Assembly (NCBI RefSeq): GCF_900101345.1
Contig: NZ_FMUX01000001.1
Coordinates: forward strand, 616,581 to 680,580
DNA: 64,000 bases
Source: Desulfoluna spongiiphila
Lineage (GTDB): Bacteria; Desulfobacterota; Desulfobacteria; Desulfobacterales; Desulfolunaceae
Direction: 5' to 3'
Positions 45,926 to 54,076 of the stretch are shown here, piece after piece; positions within the stretch are counted from its first letter, which is position 1; each line of letters opens with the position of its first letter. The notes beneath the pieces are model-generated. The model did not search any database. It was not told where the DNA came from and worked only from the letters and a program-made list of their open reading frames with translations. Made by a program: the position numbers and the translations under genes.

Positions 45926-46360
45926 ATGCCCGATACACTGACCCTTCTTTTTCTCTGCACCGGCAACTCCTGCCGAAGCCAGATGGCCGAAGGCTGGACC
46001 CGCCACCTCAAGGGCGATGCCATCACCGTCTGCTCCGCAGGCATCGAGACCCATGGGTTAAACCCCAGGGCCGTCTCCGTCATGGCCGAGGCCGGGGTGG
46101 ACATCTCCGGTCAGCGTTCCCAGAACATCTCCGAATTCATGGGGACAGACATCGATGTGGTGGTCACGGTCTGCGATCATGCCCACGAGACCTGCCCCCT
46201 GTTTCCCGGAGGGGCCAAGGTGGTGCATGTGGGCTTTGACGATCCCCCCAGAATGGCCCTTGACGCGGAGAGCGAGGAGGAGAAACTCGACTGCTACAGA
46301 AAGGTGCGCGATGAGATCCGCGCCTTTGTTGAGACCCTGCCAGGATCTGTCACAGACTAA
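45926..46360 (+). CDS. arsC: Arsenate reductase, thioredoxin-coupled type
   Basis: The 144-residue protein has the low-molecular-weight phosphatase loop CTGNSCR (Cys11 to Arg17) and the two further redox cysteines Cys83 and Cys90 (VCDHAHETC), matching the three-cysteine relay of the thioredoxin-linked ArsC. It reduces arsenate to arsenite. CAGGAGAC lies eight bases before ATG 45926, and the frame upstream is not family-like. An ACR3 arsenite exporter gene follows, with repeat copy F in the 340-bp gap. No arsR gene is adjacent. Confidence 0.93.
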   Translation: MPDTLTLLFLCTGNSCRSQMAEGWTRHLKGDAITVCSAGIETHGLNPRAVSVMAEAGVDISGQRSQNISEFMGTDIDVVVTVCDHAHETCPLFPGGAKVVHVGFDDPPRMALDAESEEEKLDCYRKVRDEIRAFVETLPGSVTD

Positions 46361-46397
46361 TCCGCAGGGCCGGTGAAAAAGTCAATCTGAAAAAGAG

Positions 46398-46579
46398 GCC
46401 TCCGGCGGCGAGGTGTGCCACCTCGAAAGCAGGTTGCGAATGCGCTTTCCCCTTCGTTCCTCAGGGAAAATCACATTCGCCTTTGATTCAGGTTAAACTG
46501 AAGCAATTTTTAAAACCTGTTTGTTAAACCCGTCATCAATAAGATCAGGCAAAAGTTTGGCCCCCGGCAGGGCCGCCAG
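46398..46579 (+). repeat. Dispersed intergenic element, copy F (about 182 bp)
   Basis: The left end GCCTCCGGCGG (46398-46408) is intact; the right end is decayed (GGCCGCCAGA). It contains GAGGTG-TGC-CACCTC, GCGAATGCG...CACATTCGC around TCGTTCCTC, and the CAAAAGTTTGGCCCCC right arm. It is close to copy C through most of its length and lies between arsC and acr3. Confidence 0.87.
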
Positions 46580-46583
46580 AATT

Positions 46584-46645
46584 ACCTTGAAAGCGGGTTA
46601 CCGCTGGGCGTTGCCCCCTTGCTCCTCGTGCCAAATCCCAGCGGC
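46584..46645 (+). repeat. Dispersed intergenic element, partial copy F2
   Basis: This is the internal part only: ACCTTGAAAGCGGGTTA, then CCGCTGGG (46601-46608) pairing CCCAGCGG (46637-46644) around a variant of the loop region (TTGCTCCTC). The stem sequence is quite unlike the GCGAATG stem of other copies yet fully complementary. Confidence 0.65.
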
Positions 46646-46700
46646 ATGTTTGTGAAACGGTGTCTTTCATTTTTAGCGCGAGCCCTTACAGGAGGACGAC

Positions 46701-47885
46701 ATGCGCAACGCACCACAGGCAAACGAAAATCGCACGCTGAAAAACCCCTTTGAACGCTACCTGACGCTCTGGGTGGGACTTTGCATCGCGGGGGGCATCC
46801 TTCTGGGAAAAATCGCCCCGGAGCTGGCCCAAACCCTTGACGGCATCAGCATCCGGGTCAACGGCGCTCCGGTGGTCTCCATTCCCATCGCCGTCTGCCT
46901 CTTTTTCATGATGTACCCCATCATGGTCAAGATCGACTTCGCCGAAGTGGTCAGGGCTGGAAAAAGCGGAAAACCGGTGACCCTGACCCTGGTGCTCAAC
47001 TGGGCCATCAAACCCTTTACCATGTACGGCATCGGCCTTCTCTTTCTGGGGATCCTCTTCCGGGGGTTCATCGGCACCGAGGCCGTGGACCTGGTCAAGA
47101 TGCCCTTTGGCCTCGACCTGCCCGCAGGGGCCGCCCACGGCGCCGGTACCGTGGTGCTCCAGGACGGGATCAAGATGCTTGAGGTTCCCTTGTGGCGGAG
47201 CTACCTGGCGGGCTGCATCCTTTTGGGCATCGCCCCCTGCACGGCCATGGTGCTGGTCTGGGGATACCTGGCCCGGGGCAATGACGGGCTCACCCTGGTC
47301 ATGGTGGCCATCAACTCCCTGACCATGCTCCTGCTCTACGGTGTCTTAGGAGGGTTCCTCCTGGGCGTCGGGCGTCTGCCCGTCCCCTGGCAGGCCCTTC
47401 TTCTCTCCATCGCCATCTACGTGGCCCTGCCCCTGGTGGCGGGCTACCTCTCCAGGCGCTGGCTGATCAAGGCAAAGGGGCGCGCCTGGTTTGAGGAGAC
47501 CTTTCTTCACCTGCTCACCCCGGTGACCATCACCGCGTTGCTCACCACCCTGGTGCTCCTCTTCAGCTTCAAAGGCGAGGTGATCCTGGCCAACCCCCTG
47601 ACCATCCTCTGGATCGCCGTGCCCCTGTTTCTCCAGACCATCCTCATCTTCGTCCTCGGATACGGGGCGGCCCGGATCTTTAAGCTCTCCTACGAAGACG
47701 CCGCCCCGGCGGCCATGATCGGTGCCTCCAACCACTTTGAGGTGGCCATCGCCACCGCCACCATGCTCTTCGGCCTCTCCTCGGGGGCGGCCCTGGCCAC
47801 GGTGGTGGGCGTCCTCATCGAGGTGCCCGTGATGCTCATGCTGGTCAGGGTCTGCACCCGGACCCGCCACTGGTTCACCCCATAA
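46701..47885 (+). CDS. acr3: ACR3-family arsenite efflux permease
   Basis: The 394-residue protein has about ten membrane helices and ACR3 hallmarks: the helix-4 Cys motif [18 protein letters not shown] and [13 protein letters not shown] in a later helix. It exports arsenite using the proton gradient, completing resistance with the upstream ArsC. A loop of about 20 extra residues ([15 protein letters not shown]) between the first helices is normal for some ACR3 proteins. AGGAGGA lies five bases before the ATG. The gene ends at an intrinsic terminator. Confidence 0.94.
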   Translation: MRNAPQANENRTLKNPFERYLTLWVGLCIAGGILLGKIAPELAQTLDGISIRVNGAPVVSIPIAVCLFFMMYPIMVKIDFAEVVRAGKSGKPVTLTLVLNWAIKPFTMYGIGLLFLGILFRGFIGTEAVDLVKMPFGLDLPAGAAHGAGTVVLQDGIKMLEVPLWRSYLAGCILLGIAPCTAMVLVWGYLARGNDGLTLVMVAINSLTMLLLYGVLGGFLLGVGRLPVPWQALLLSIAIYVALPLVAGYLSRRWLIKAKGRAWFEETFLHLLTPVTITALLTTLVLLFSFKGEVILANPLTILWIAVPLFLQTILIFVLGYGAARIFKLSYEDAAPAAMIGASNHFEVAIATATMLFGLSSGAALATVVGVLIEVPVMLMLVRVCTRTRHWFTP

Positions 47886-47923
47886 AAAAAGCCCCGTGCA
47901 GCAAGATGCACGGAGCTTTTTCT
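47884..47923. terminator. Intrinsic terminator after acr3, probably bidirectional
   Basis: A stem GCCCCGTGCA / TGCACGGAGC (one mismatch) is flanked by seven A on the left and five T on the right, so it can act on both strands. The RRM gene on the minus strand stops 80 bp away. Confidence 0.85.
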
Positions 47924-48003
47924 TATGTACGGGCAAATCGCCACTGGCGATGGGGAAAAATCAGGGGCCGCCGGTCTGCCGGATGGCTCCAGCGGCGCGT
48001 CCC

Positions 48004-48333
48004 TTAATAACGGTCGTAGCCTCCACCGTCCCCGCCGCCGTTGTACCCTCCGCCACGACGGCCACCACCTCCGCCGTATTCGTTGCGGGGCTTTTTGGGG
48101 CGTGCTTCGTTGACGGTCAGGGTGCGACCCATGATCTCAGAACCGTTGAGTGCTTCCAGAGCGGCTGCCGCCTGATCGGAATCGGGCATCTCCACAAAGC
48201 CAAACCCCTTGGATCTGCCGGTGTCACGGTCGGTGATGATACGTGCTGAGTCCACATCACCAAAGTTTTCAAAGACTACCCTCAGCTCATCGTCGGACAT
48301 ATTGTAGGCAATATTGCCAACATATATGTTCAT
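48004..48333 (-). CDS. Glycine-rich RRM RNA-binding protein
   Basis: The 109-residue protein is a single RRM (about 1-80) with RNP2 IYVGNI (3-8) and RNP1 KGFGFVEM (42-49), then a Gly/Arg/Tyr-rich tail ending GGGYDRY. Proteins of this type bind single-stranded RNA and are often cold-induced in cyanobacteria and proteobacteria. ATG 48333 has GAGG about 12 bases upstream; a GTG two codons earlier is possible. It is transcribed alone toward acr3. Confidence 0.92.
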   Translation of the reverse strand: MNIYVGNIAYNMSDDELRVVFENFGDVDSARIITDRDTGRSKGFGFVEMPDSDQAAAALEALNGSEIMGRTLTVNEARPKKPRNEYGGGGGRRGGGYNGGGDGGGYDRY

Positions 48334-49083
48334 CTGCACTTTTCCTCATCGCCATTGGTTCAATGTCATCATCGAAATTTACCCCATGGCGAACGCAGAC
48401 AAACTTCGATACCCGGGATACGTCATCCGGGCTTTTTCCATTTAGCCGGTACCATCAGACCTGGTTATCCTGCGTGACGGCCTTTCCCAACATTCGGCCC
48501 ATGTCGATACAGTACACTTAGTCATTGGAATACCTAAAAGATTACAGATCAATGCCGGGGCTGTCAATATGAATAGTGACCGGCGGTTATTTTTAGAAAC
48601 CCAGGCCTGGCAGATCCCTTCGGCTGTTTAACGTGCCCTGCCCCCACCGATGGACGGGAATGCCTCCGCCATTGCCCGCCCGTGGCCGACTTCCCCCTTG
48701 ACACAGGCAACCAAACCATGAGATTAATTAGTAATTATAGCCAAATACCAGTAATACCCCGTCATCATCCATGGCCCCCGCACCAGAGAGACACCCCACC
48801 GCCGCCAACCCAATGCACCACCGAGAGCCGATGCGTCAGCCTCGGATTCAGGACCCATGCAGCCTGCGGCCACCGTCAGACCATTCACGCCCCATTCGTG
48901 GCCAGGTCCAGCCCCCTCCCTTTGTCTTTCGTCCCGGGGAGCGGGACATACAGCACAGGTACGACCCGGTGACACCCGACCCGTAATGCCCCGTACCGGT
49001 ACGTGTCAACGCCAGCACGGCCCTTTATCGCATACGCCCGCGATACATTTCGCCGAGGCCCACACCCCATCCTGGAGGACGGA
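48334..49083. other. Long divergent intergenic region before glgP
   Basis: There is no convincing gene in these 750 bp. It serves as leader for the RRM gene (minus) and for glgP (plus). A small AT-rich island lies at 48718-48755. Confidence 0.5.
48698..48728 (+). promoter_or_regulatory. Possible glgP promoter
   Basis: A perfect TTGACA (48698-48703) is followed 19 bases later by ATTAAT (48723-48728) in an AT-rich island. The spacer is longer than ideal, and it would give a leader of about 350 bases. Confidence 0.35.
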
Positions 49084-51537
49084 ATGAAAGCCAAAGTCAA
49101 AGCTGTCACGCCATCAGCGCCCCATCGCCAATCCATCACCCGGCACCTGAGGTACTCTTTGGGAACCCCGGAAACCAAAGCCCCCCTTCCGAGTCTCTAT
49201 GAGGCAACCGCCCTTGCCGTCCGTGACCATCTCATCGACAAAATGATGGAAACCGAAGCCCGGTATGAGAAAAAAAAGGCAAAACGTGTTTACTATCTGT
49301 CCCTTGAATTTCTCATGGGGCGCTCCCTTGGAAACAACCTGTACAACCTGGGGTTGTTCGAGGCCTTTTCCGAAAGCCTGGCCGACATGGGGGCCGACAT
49401 CGACGAAATCCGGGCCCAGGAACACGACGCGGCCCTTGGCAACGGCGGTCTGGGCCGCCTGGCCGCCTGTTTTCTGGACTCCATGGCCACCCTGGGCCTT
49501 GCCGGGTACGGCTACGGCATCAACTATGAGTTCGGCCTGTTTAAACAGGAGATCGACAACGGCTACCAGAAAGAGAAGCCGGACAACTGGCTGGGAAACG
49601 GGACGCCCTGGCAGCTCAAGCACCCGGAAAAGCAATGCATCGTCCCCGTCTACGGGCGCATCGTCCATGCCGAAGACCGTGAGGGCAACTACAACCCCAT
49701 GTGGATGGACTGGAAAACCCTCATCGGGATCCCCCACGACATGCCCATCGCTGGGTACGGCGGCAAAACGGTGAACACCCTGCGCCTGTACGCGGCCAAA
49801 TCCTCCGATGATTTCGACATGGACATCTTCAACACCGGGGATTACCTTAAGGCCGTGGAACAGAAGATGACCTCCGAGACCGTCTCCAAGGTCCTCTACC
49901 CCTCCGATGCCATGGAGTCCGGACGGGAACTCCGGCTGGTCCAGGAGTATTTCTTCGTGGCCTGCGCCATCCGGGACATCGTGGATCGCCACTTAAGCTC
50001 CTACAAGACCTTCAACACCTTCCCGGACCGCGTGGCCATCCAGCTCAACGACACCCACCCGGCCCTTGCCGTTGCCGAGCTCATGCGCCTCCTTGTGGAC
50101 GAACACGCCCTGACCTGGAAACGCGCCTGGGCCATTACCTGCGCCACCTTTGCCTACACCAACCACACCCTCCTGCCCGAGGCCCTGGAAAAATGGCCCG
50201 TGGCCCTCATGGAGCATGTCCTTCCCCGCCACATGCAGATCATCTTTGAGATCAATCACCGGTTCTTAGACGAGGTCAAAGCAAAGTGGCCCGGGGACAA
50301 CGCCCGCCTTGCCGCCATGAGCATCATCGAAGAGTCCCACCCCAGGCAGGTGCGCATGGCCCACCTGGCCATCGTCGGGAGCCATTCGGTCAACGGGGTG
50401 GCGGCCCTGCACTCCGAACTGGTGAAGACAGAGCTCCTCCCCGATTTTTATGCCCTCTACCCGAAGCGGTTCAACAACAAAACCAACGGGGTAACGCCCC
50501 GGCGATGGCTCTTCAAGGCCAACCCGGGCCTGACCGCCCTGATCACCCGCCACATCGGAGACGGGTGGGTCACGGACATGGACCGACTCACCGGCCTTGA
50601 GCCCCTGAGCCGGGAGCCGGCCTTTCAGGACGCCTTCGGCACGATCAAACGGGCCAACAAGGAGGTGCTGGCCAAAACCATCTGGGACACGTGCCGCCTG
50701 AAGGTTTCTCCGGATTCCCTGTTCGCCATCCACGCCAAGCGGATCCACGAATACAAGCGGCAGCTCCTCTGCCTGCTCCACATCATCCATCAGTACCTGG
50801 AGATCGTGGAAGACGGTAAAATACCCAATTTTCCCCGCACCTACATCTTTGCGGGCAAAGCCGCCCCGGGCTACGAAGCGGCCAAACGCATCATCAAGCT
50901 CATCAACAGCGTGGCGGCCACTGTCAACAACGACCCCCGCGTAAACGATGCCATCAAGGTGGCCTTTATCCCGGACTACCGGGTCTCCCTTGCCGAGCGT
51001 ATCATCCCGGCCGCGGACCTGAGCGTGCAGATCTCCACCGCCGGGAAAGAGGCCTCGGGCACCGGCAACATGAAGTTTGCCATGAACGGCGCCCTGACCA
51101 TCGGCACCCTGGACGGGGCCAACATCGAAATCATGGAAGAGGTGGGCGAAGAGAACATCTTCATCTTCGGCCTCACCGCCGGAGAGGTCCAGGCCATCCG
51201 CGCGGGCCACGCCTACCGCCCCTGGGCCATCGCCGAATCCGAGCCCGTCATCAAACGGATCCTGGACGCCCTGGGCACCGGCCGGTTCAGCCCGGATGCT
51301 CCGGGACGGTTCATCCCCGTCTGCGAGAGCCTTCTCAGCCAGTACGACCCCTACCTCCACCTGGCCGACCTCTCGGCCTATATCAAGGCCCAGGAGCAGG
51401 TGGAAGCCTGTTACGACACGCCACGCCTCTGGATGGAAAAGACCATCCTGAACGTAGCCCGCATGGGCAAATTTTCAAGTGACAGAACCATCCTGGAGTA
51501 CGCAAAGGACATTTGGAACGCAACGCCCAAGGGGTGA
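49084..51537 (+). CDS. glgP: Glycogen/alpha-glucan phosphorylase
   Basis: The 817-residue protein is full length for the GT35 family, with LEFLMGRSLGNNL near the N-terminus, GGLGRLAACFLDS, and the pyridoxal-phosphate lysine site EASGTGNMKFAMNG (about residues 657-670). It releases glucose-1-phosphate from alpha-1,4-glucans. GGAGG lies five bases before ATG 49084. The STAS gene starts 37 bp after its stop, so it may be the first gene of the downstream polysaccharide transcription unit. It could supply glucose-1-phosphate for activated sugars, but that is inference. Confidence 0.96.
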   Translation: MKAKVKAVTPSAPHRQSITRHLRYSLGTPETKAPLPSLYEATALAVRDHLIDKMMETEARYEKKKAKRVYYLSLEFLMGRSLGNNLYNLGLFEAFSESLADMGADIDEIRAQEHDAALGNGGLGRLAACFLDSMATLGLAGYGYGINYEFGLFKQEIDNGYQKEKPDNWLGNGTPWQLKHPEKQCIVPVYGRIVHAEDREGNYNPMWMDWKTLIGIPHDMPIAGYGGKTVNTLRLYAAKSSDDFDMDIFNTGDYLKAVEQKMTSETVSKVLYPSDAMESGRELRLVQEYFFVACAIRDIVDRHLSSYKTFNTFPDRVAIQLNDTHPALAVAELMRLLVDEHALTWKRAWAITCATFAYTNHTLLPEALEKWPVALMEHVLPRHMQIIFEINHRFLDEVKAKWPGDNARLAAMSIIEESHPRQVRMAHLAIVGSHSVNGVAALHSELVKTELLPDFYALYPKRFNNKTNGVTPRRWLFKANPGLTALITRHIGDGWVTDMDRLTGLEPLSREPAFQDAFGTIKRANKEVLAKTIWDTCRLKVSPDSLFAIHAKRIHEYKRQLLCLLHIIHQYLEIVEDGKIPNFPRTYIFAGKAAPGYEAAKRIIKLINSVAATVNNDPRVNDAIKVAFIPDYRVSLAERIIPAADLSVQISTAGKEASGTGNMKFAMNGALTIGTLDGANIEIMEEVGEENIFIFGLTAGEVQAIRAGHAYRPWAIAESEPVIKRILDALGTGRFSPDAPGRFIPVCESLLSQYDPYLHLADLSAYIKAQEQVEACYDTPRLWMEKTILNVARMGKFSSDRTILEYAKDIWNATPKG

Positions 51538-51574
51538 ACCCCACAGGCATAATCTCCATGCAAGGAGGCAACAC

Positions 51575-51913
51575 ATGCGGTTAGAGACAAGAAAGGAAGG
51601 GGAGGTCTTCATCGTGCGCTCCCTTGAAAACAGAATGGACGCCAAGGTGGCCGTAGACTTCCGCTCCGACATGGCCCGGTACATCGACGACGGCAACACC
51701 CGCATCGTCCTCAACGTGGGGGGCCTGAACTTCATCGACAGCAGCGGCTTGGGGGCCATTGTCTCCTGCCTCAAGCAGGTGGGCAGAGACGGCGCCTTCG
51801 TCATTGCCGAAGCTGATGAAACAGTCCTGAGTATGTTCAAACTCACGCGCATGGACCGGGTCTTCCAGATGTTCGATACGGAACACGAAGCGGTCCGGGC
51901 CATTTCAATCTAA
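51575..51913 (+). CDS. STAS-domain anti-anti-sigma factor
   Basis: The 112-residue protein is a single STAS domain with the phosphorylatable serine motif IDSSGLG (residues 54-60). In partner-switching systems the unphosphorylated form captures an anti-sigma kinase. AAGGAGG precedes ATG 51575. The matching kinase-type ATPase gene starts 20 bp downstream, making a complete pair. No sigma factor or PP2C phosphatase gene is in the window, so the output target is unknown; it might be a non-sigma partner. Confidence 0.92.
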   Translation: MRLETRKEGEVFIVRSLENRMDAKVAVDFRSDMARYIDDGNTRIVLNVGGLNFIDSSGLGAIVSCLKQVGRDGAFVIAEADETVLSMFKLTRMDRVFQMFDTEHEAVRAISI

Positions 51914-51933
51914 CCCCTTAGGAGGAGCCTCCG

Positions 51934-52413
51934 ATGGACTCAAAAAAAATCACCTTTGCCATCGACAGCAACCTGAGGGACGTCTCCCTCATCGGCCTGT
52001 CCATCAACAAAATCTGCTCCCAGATTCCCCTCACCGACGTGGAGGTCTACCAGATCGAGGCGTGTGTGGTGGAAGCCATCAACAACACCATCGAGCATGC
52101 CTACAAGCACACCACCGGCAACCGTGTGGAGGTGGATGTCGACCTCTACCTCGACCGCATCGCCTTTAAGGTCTGCGATACCGGCCAGAGCATGGACCCC
52201 GCCATCACCCCTTCCCTGGACTTCGATCCCGATGACCTGGACAAACTTCCCGAAGGCGGCATGGGCCTGTTTATCATCCACCAGGTCATGGACCAGGTGG
52301 CCTACCGCACGGACAAAGGAAAAAACATCCTGGAGATGACCAAAACCTTCGGGGCCCAGCCCATCATGGACGGTCACCAGGCAAGCACACCCACGGGCCC
52401 GCACCCGACGTAA
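51934..52413 (+). CDS. RsbW/SpoIIAB-type serine kinase (anti-sigma family ATPase)
   Basis: The 159-residue protein is a GHKL ATPase with N-box VEAINNTIEHAY (about 46-57), G1 box CDTGQSMDP (81-89) and G2 box EGGMGLFII (107-115). It should phosphorylate the upstream STAS protein on serine and bind a partner. The last 20 residues (a Pro/Thr/His tail) are an extension beyond the fold. GGAGGAG precedes ATG 51934. The DUF4301 gene starts 17 bp after its stop, so regulation and polysaccharide genes appear to share a transcript. Confidence 0.92.
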   Translation: MDSKKITFAIDSNLRDVSLIGLSINKICSQIPLTDVEVYQIEACVVEAINNTIEHAYKHTTGNRVEVDVDLYLDRIAFKVCDTGQSMDPAITPSLDFDPDDLDKLPEGGMGLFIIHQVMDQVAYRTDKGKNILEMTKTFGAQPIMDGHQASTPTGPHPT

Positions 52414-52429
52414 GGGGAACAGGAGAGCC

Positions 52430-54076
52430 ATGAAGACACCTTCCTTTACACAGGCCGACCAGGAGGCCCTGAGCGCACGGGGACTCTCAGAGGCGGAGGC
52501 CGAAGACCAGCTCAGGACCCTGCAGGAGGGGGTGCCCTACCTCACCCTGGACAGGCCGTGCACCATAAGCGACGGCATCATGCGCCTCTCCCCGGACACC
52601 ATCGGGGAGTGCATCGACCGTTACGAACGGGAAGCGCCCCGGCGCCACATCACAAAATTCACCCCGGCCTCCGGGGCTGCCACACGCATGTTTCAGGACC
52701 TGATCCGCATGGAAAAGGCCGACGCCTTTGTGGAACCGGGCTGGATCCAGAAAAAAGCCGATGAAGGGGACCCGTCCTGCCAGGCCCTGGTCACCTTCAT
52801 GGCCAACCTTGACAAGTTCGCCTTTTACGAGGCGCTCTCGGTGTTGTCCGCCCACGAAGGGATTCCCCTGTCAAGGCTTCGGGATCGCAGCCATCACCTT
52901 CGAATCCTGCGTTACCTGCTCAACCCCGTGGGCCTGGATTACGCCCGGCGGCCAAAGGGCCTGGTCCTCTTCCACCATGCCCCCGAGGGCCCCCGCACCG
53001 CCTTTGAAGAGCACCTGGTGGAAGCGGCTCAGTATGCAAAGGGAAGGGGGGATGTCTGCCGACTTCACTTCACGGTCTCTTCAGAACACCAGCCCCGGTT
53101 CGAGGCCCTCTTCAACCATGTCCGGCAAGGCTATGAATCCCGTCTCGGCGTCCGCTTCGACCTGCACTTCTCCACCCAGAGAAGCAGCACCGACACCCTC
53201 GCCCTTACCCCGGACGGAGACCCCTTCCGCCAGGACGACGGCTCCCTTCTCTTCCGCCCCGGGGGCCACGGGGCCCTGCTGGACAACCTGAACCGCCTGA
53301 ACGGGGACATCATCTTTGTCAAAAACATCGACAACGTGGTTCCCGACCACCTGAAGCCCCCCACCACCCGATTTAAAAAAGCACTGGCCGGGCTTCTGCT
53401 CACTCTCCAGGCCGACACCTTCAGATGGCTCAAGCTCTTAAGCGTCCCCGGAGCCCCGGCCATGATCGACGAGGCCCTGGAATTCGGCCAGAGCTGCCTG
53501 AACCTCAAGATCCCGGAAGCCATCCGCCAGGCCTCGCCCCCCCACCGCCGCAGTTGGATCATCGACCGGCTCCATCGCCCCTTGCGCGTCTGCGGCGTGG
53601 TGGAAAACAACGGAGAGGCCGGGGGAGGTCCTTTCTGGGTGCGGCACGGTGACCAGCCCCCCTCCCTTCAGATCGTGGAGGGATCGGCGGTGGACCCCTC
53701 CTCCTCCCGGCAGCAGAAACACCTCAGGTCCGCCACCCACTTCAACCCCGTGGACCTGGTCCTGGGGCTCCGGGACTTCCAGGGACACCCCTTTGACCTC
53801 CGTCGGTTCACGGACCCGGAGGCGGTCTTTATCTCCAGCAAAACCAAGGGGGGCCGAGATCTCAAGGCCCTGGAACACCCCGGGCTCTGGAACGGCGGCA
53901 TGGCACACTGGAACACGGTGTTCGTGGAGGTTCCCCCTGAAACCTTCGCACCGGTGAAAACGGTGCTGGACCTCCTGCGTGACGAACACCGTGCGCACCT
54001 CGCCTTCCGGGACCCGGGCCACTTCTGGGACCTGCCGGTGGGTGCAGCCCCGGCGGGCAAAGAGGCCCCAAAATGA
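52430..54076 (+). CDS. DUF4301 family protein
   Basis: The 548-residue cytoplasmic protein has no signal peptide. Residues 75-90 (KFTPASGAATRMFQDL) resemble the nucleotide-binding loop of sugar nucleotidyltransferases, and the whole fits the DUF4301 family. A C-terminal half follows with NLNRLNGDIIFVKNIDNVVPD and LFRPGGHGALLDN, also nucleotidyltransferase-like. A role in making or modifying an activated sugar is plausible but not established. Its stop overlaps the next gene's start by 4 bp (54073-54076), so it belongs to the polysaccharide operon. Confidence 0.82.
   Translation: MKTPSFTQADQEALSARGLSEAEAEDQLRTLQEGVPYLTLDRPCTISDGIMRLSPDTIGECIDRYEREAPRRHITKFTPASGAATRMFQDLIRMEKADAFVEPGWIQKKADEGDPSCQALVTFMANLDKFAFYEALSVLSAHEGIPLSRLRDRSHHLRILRYLLNPVGLDYARRPKGLVLFHHAPEGPRTAFEEHLVEAAQYAKGRGDVCRLHFTVSSEHQPRFEALFNHVRQGYESRLGVRFDLHFSTQRSSTDTLALTPDGDPFRQDDGSLLFRPGGHGALLDNLNRLNGDIIFVKNIDNVVPDHLKPPTTRFKKALAGLLLTLQADTFRWLKLLSVPGAPAMIDEALEFGQSCLNLKIPEAIRQASPPHRRSWIIDRLHRPLRVCGVVENNGEAGGGPFWVRHGDQPPSLQIVEGSAVDPSSSRQQKHLRSATHFNPVDLVLGLRDFQGHPFDLRRFTDPEAVFISSKTKGGRDLKALEHPGLWNGGMAHWNTVFVEVPPETFAPVKTVLDLLRDEHRAHLAFRDPGHFWDLPVGAAPAGKEAPK

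Noticed and set aside
27216..46645. Reading the repeated elements as a CRISPR array
   Set aside because: Copies are kilobases apart, about 150-185 bp, in both orientations, with no regular spacers and no cas genes.
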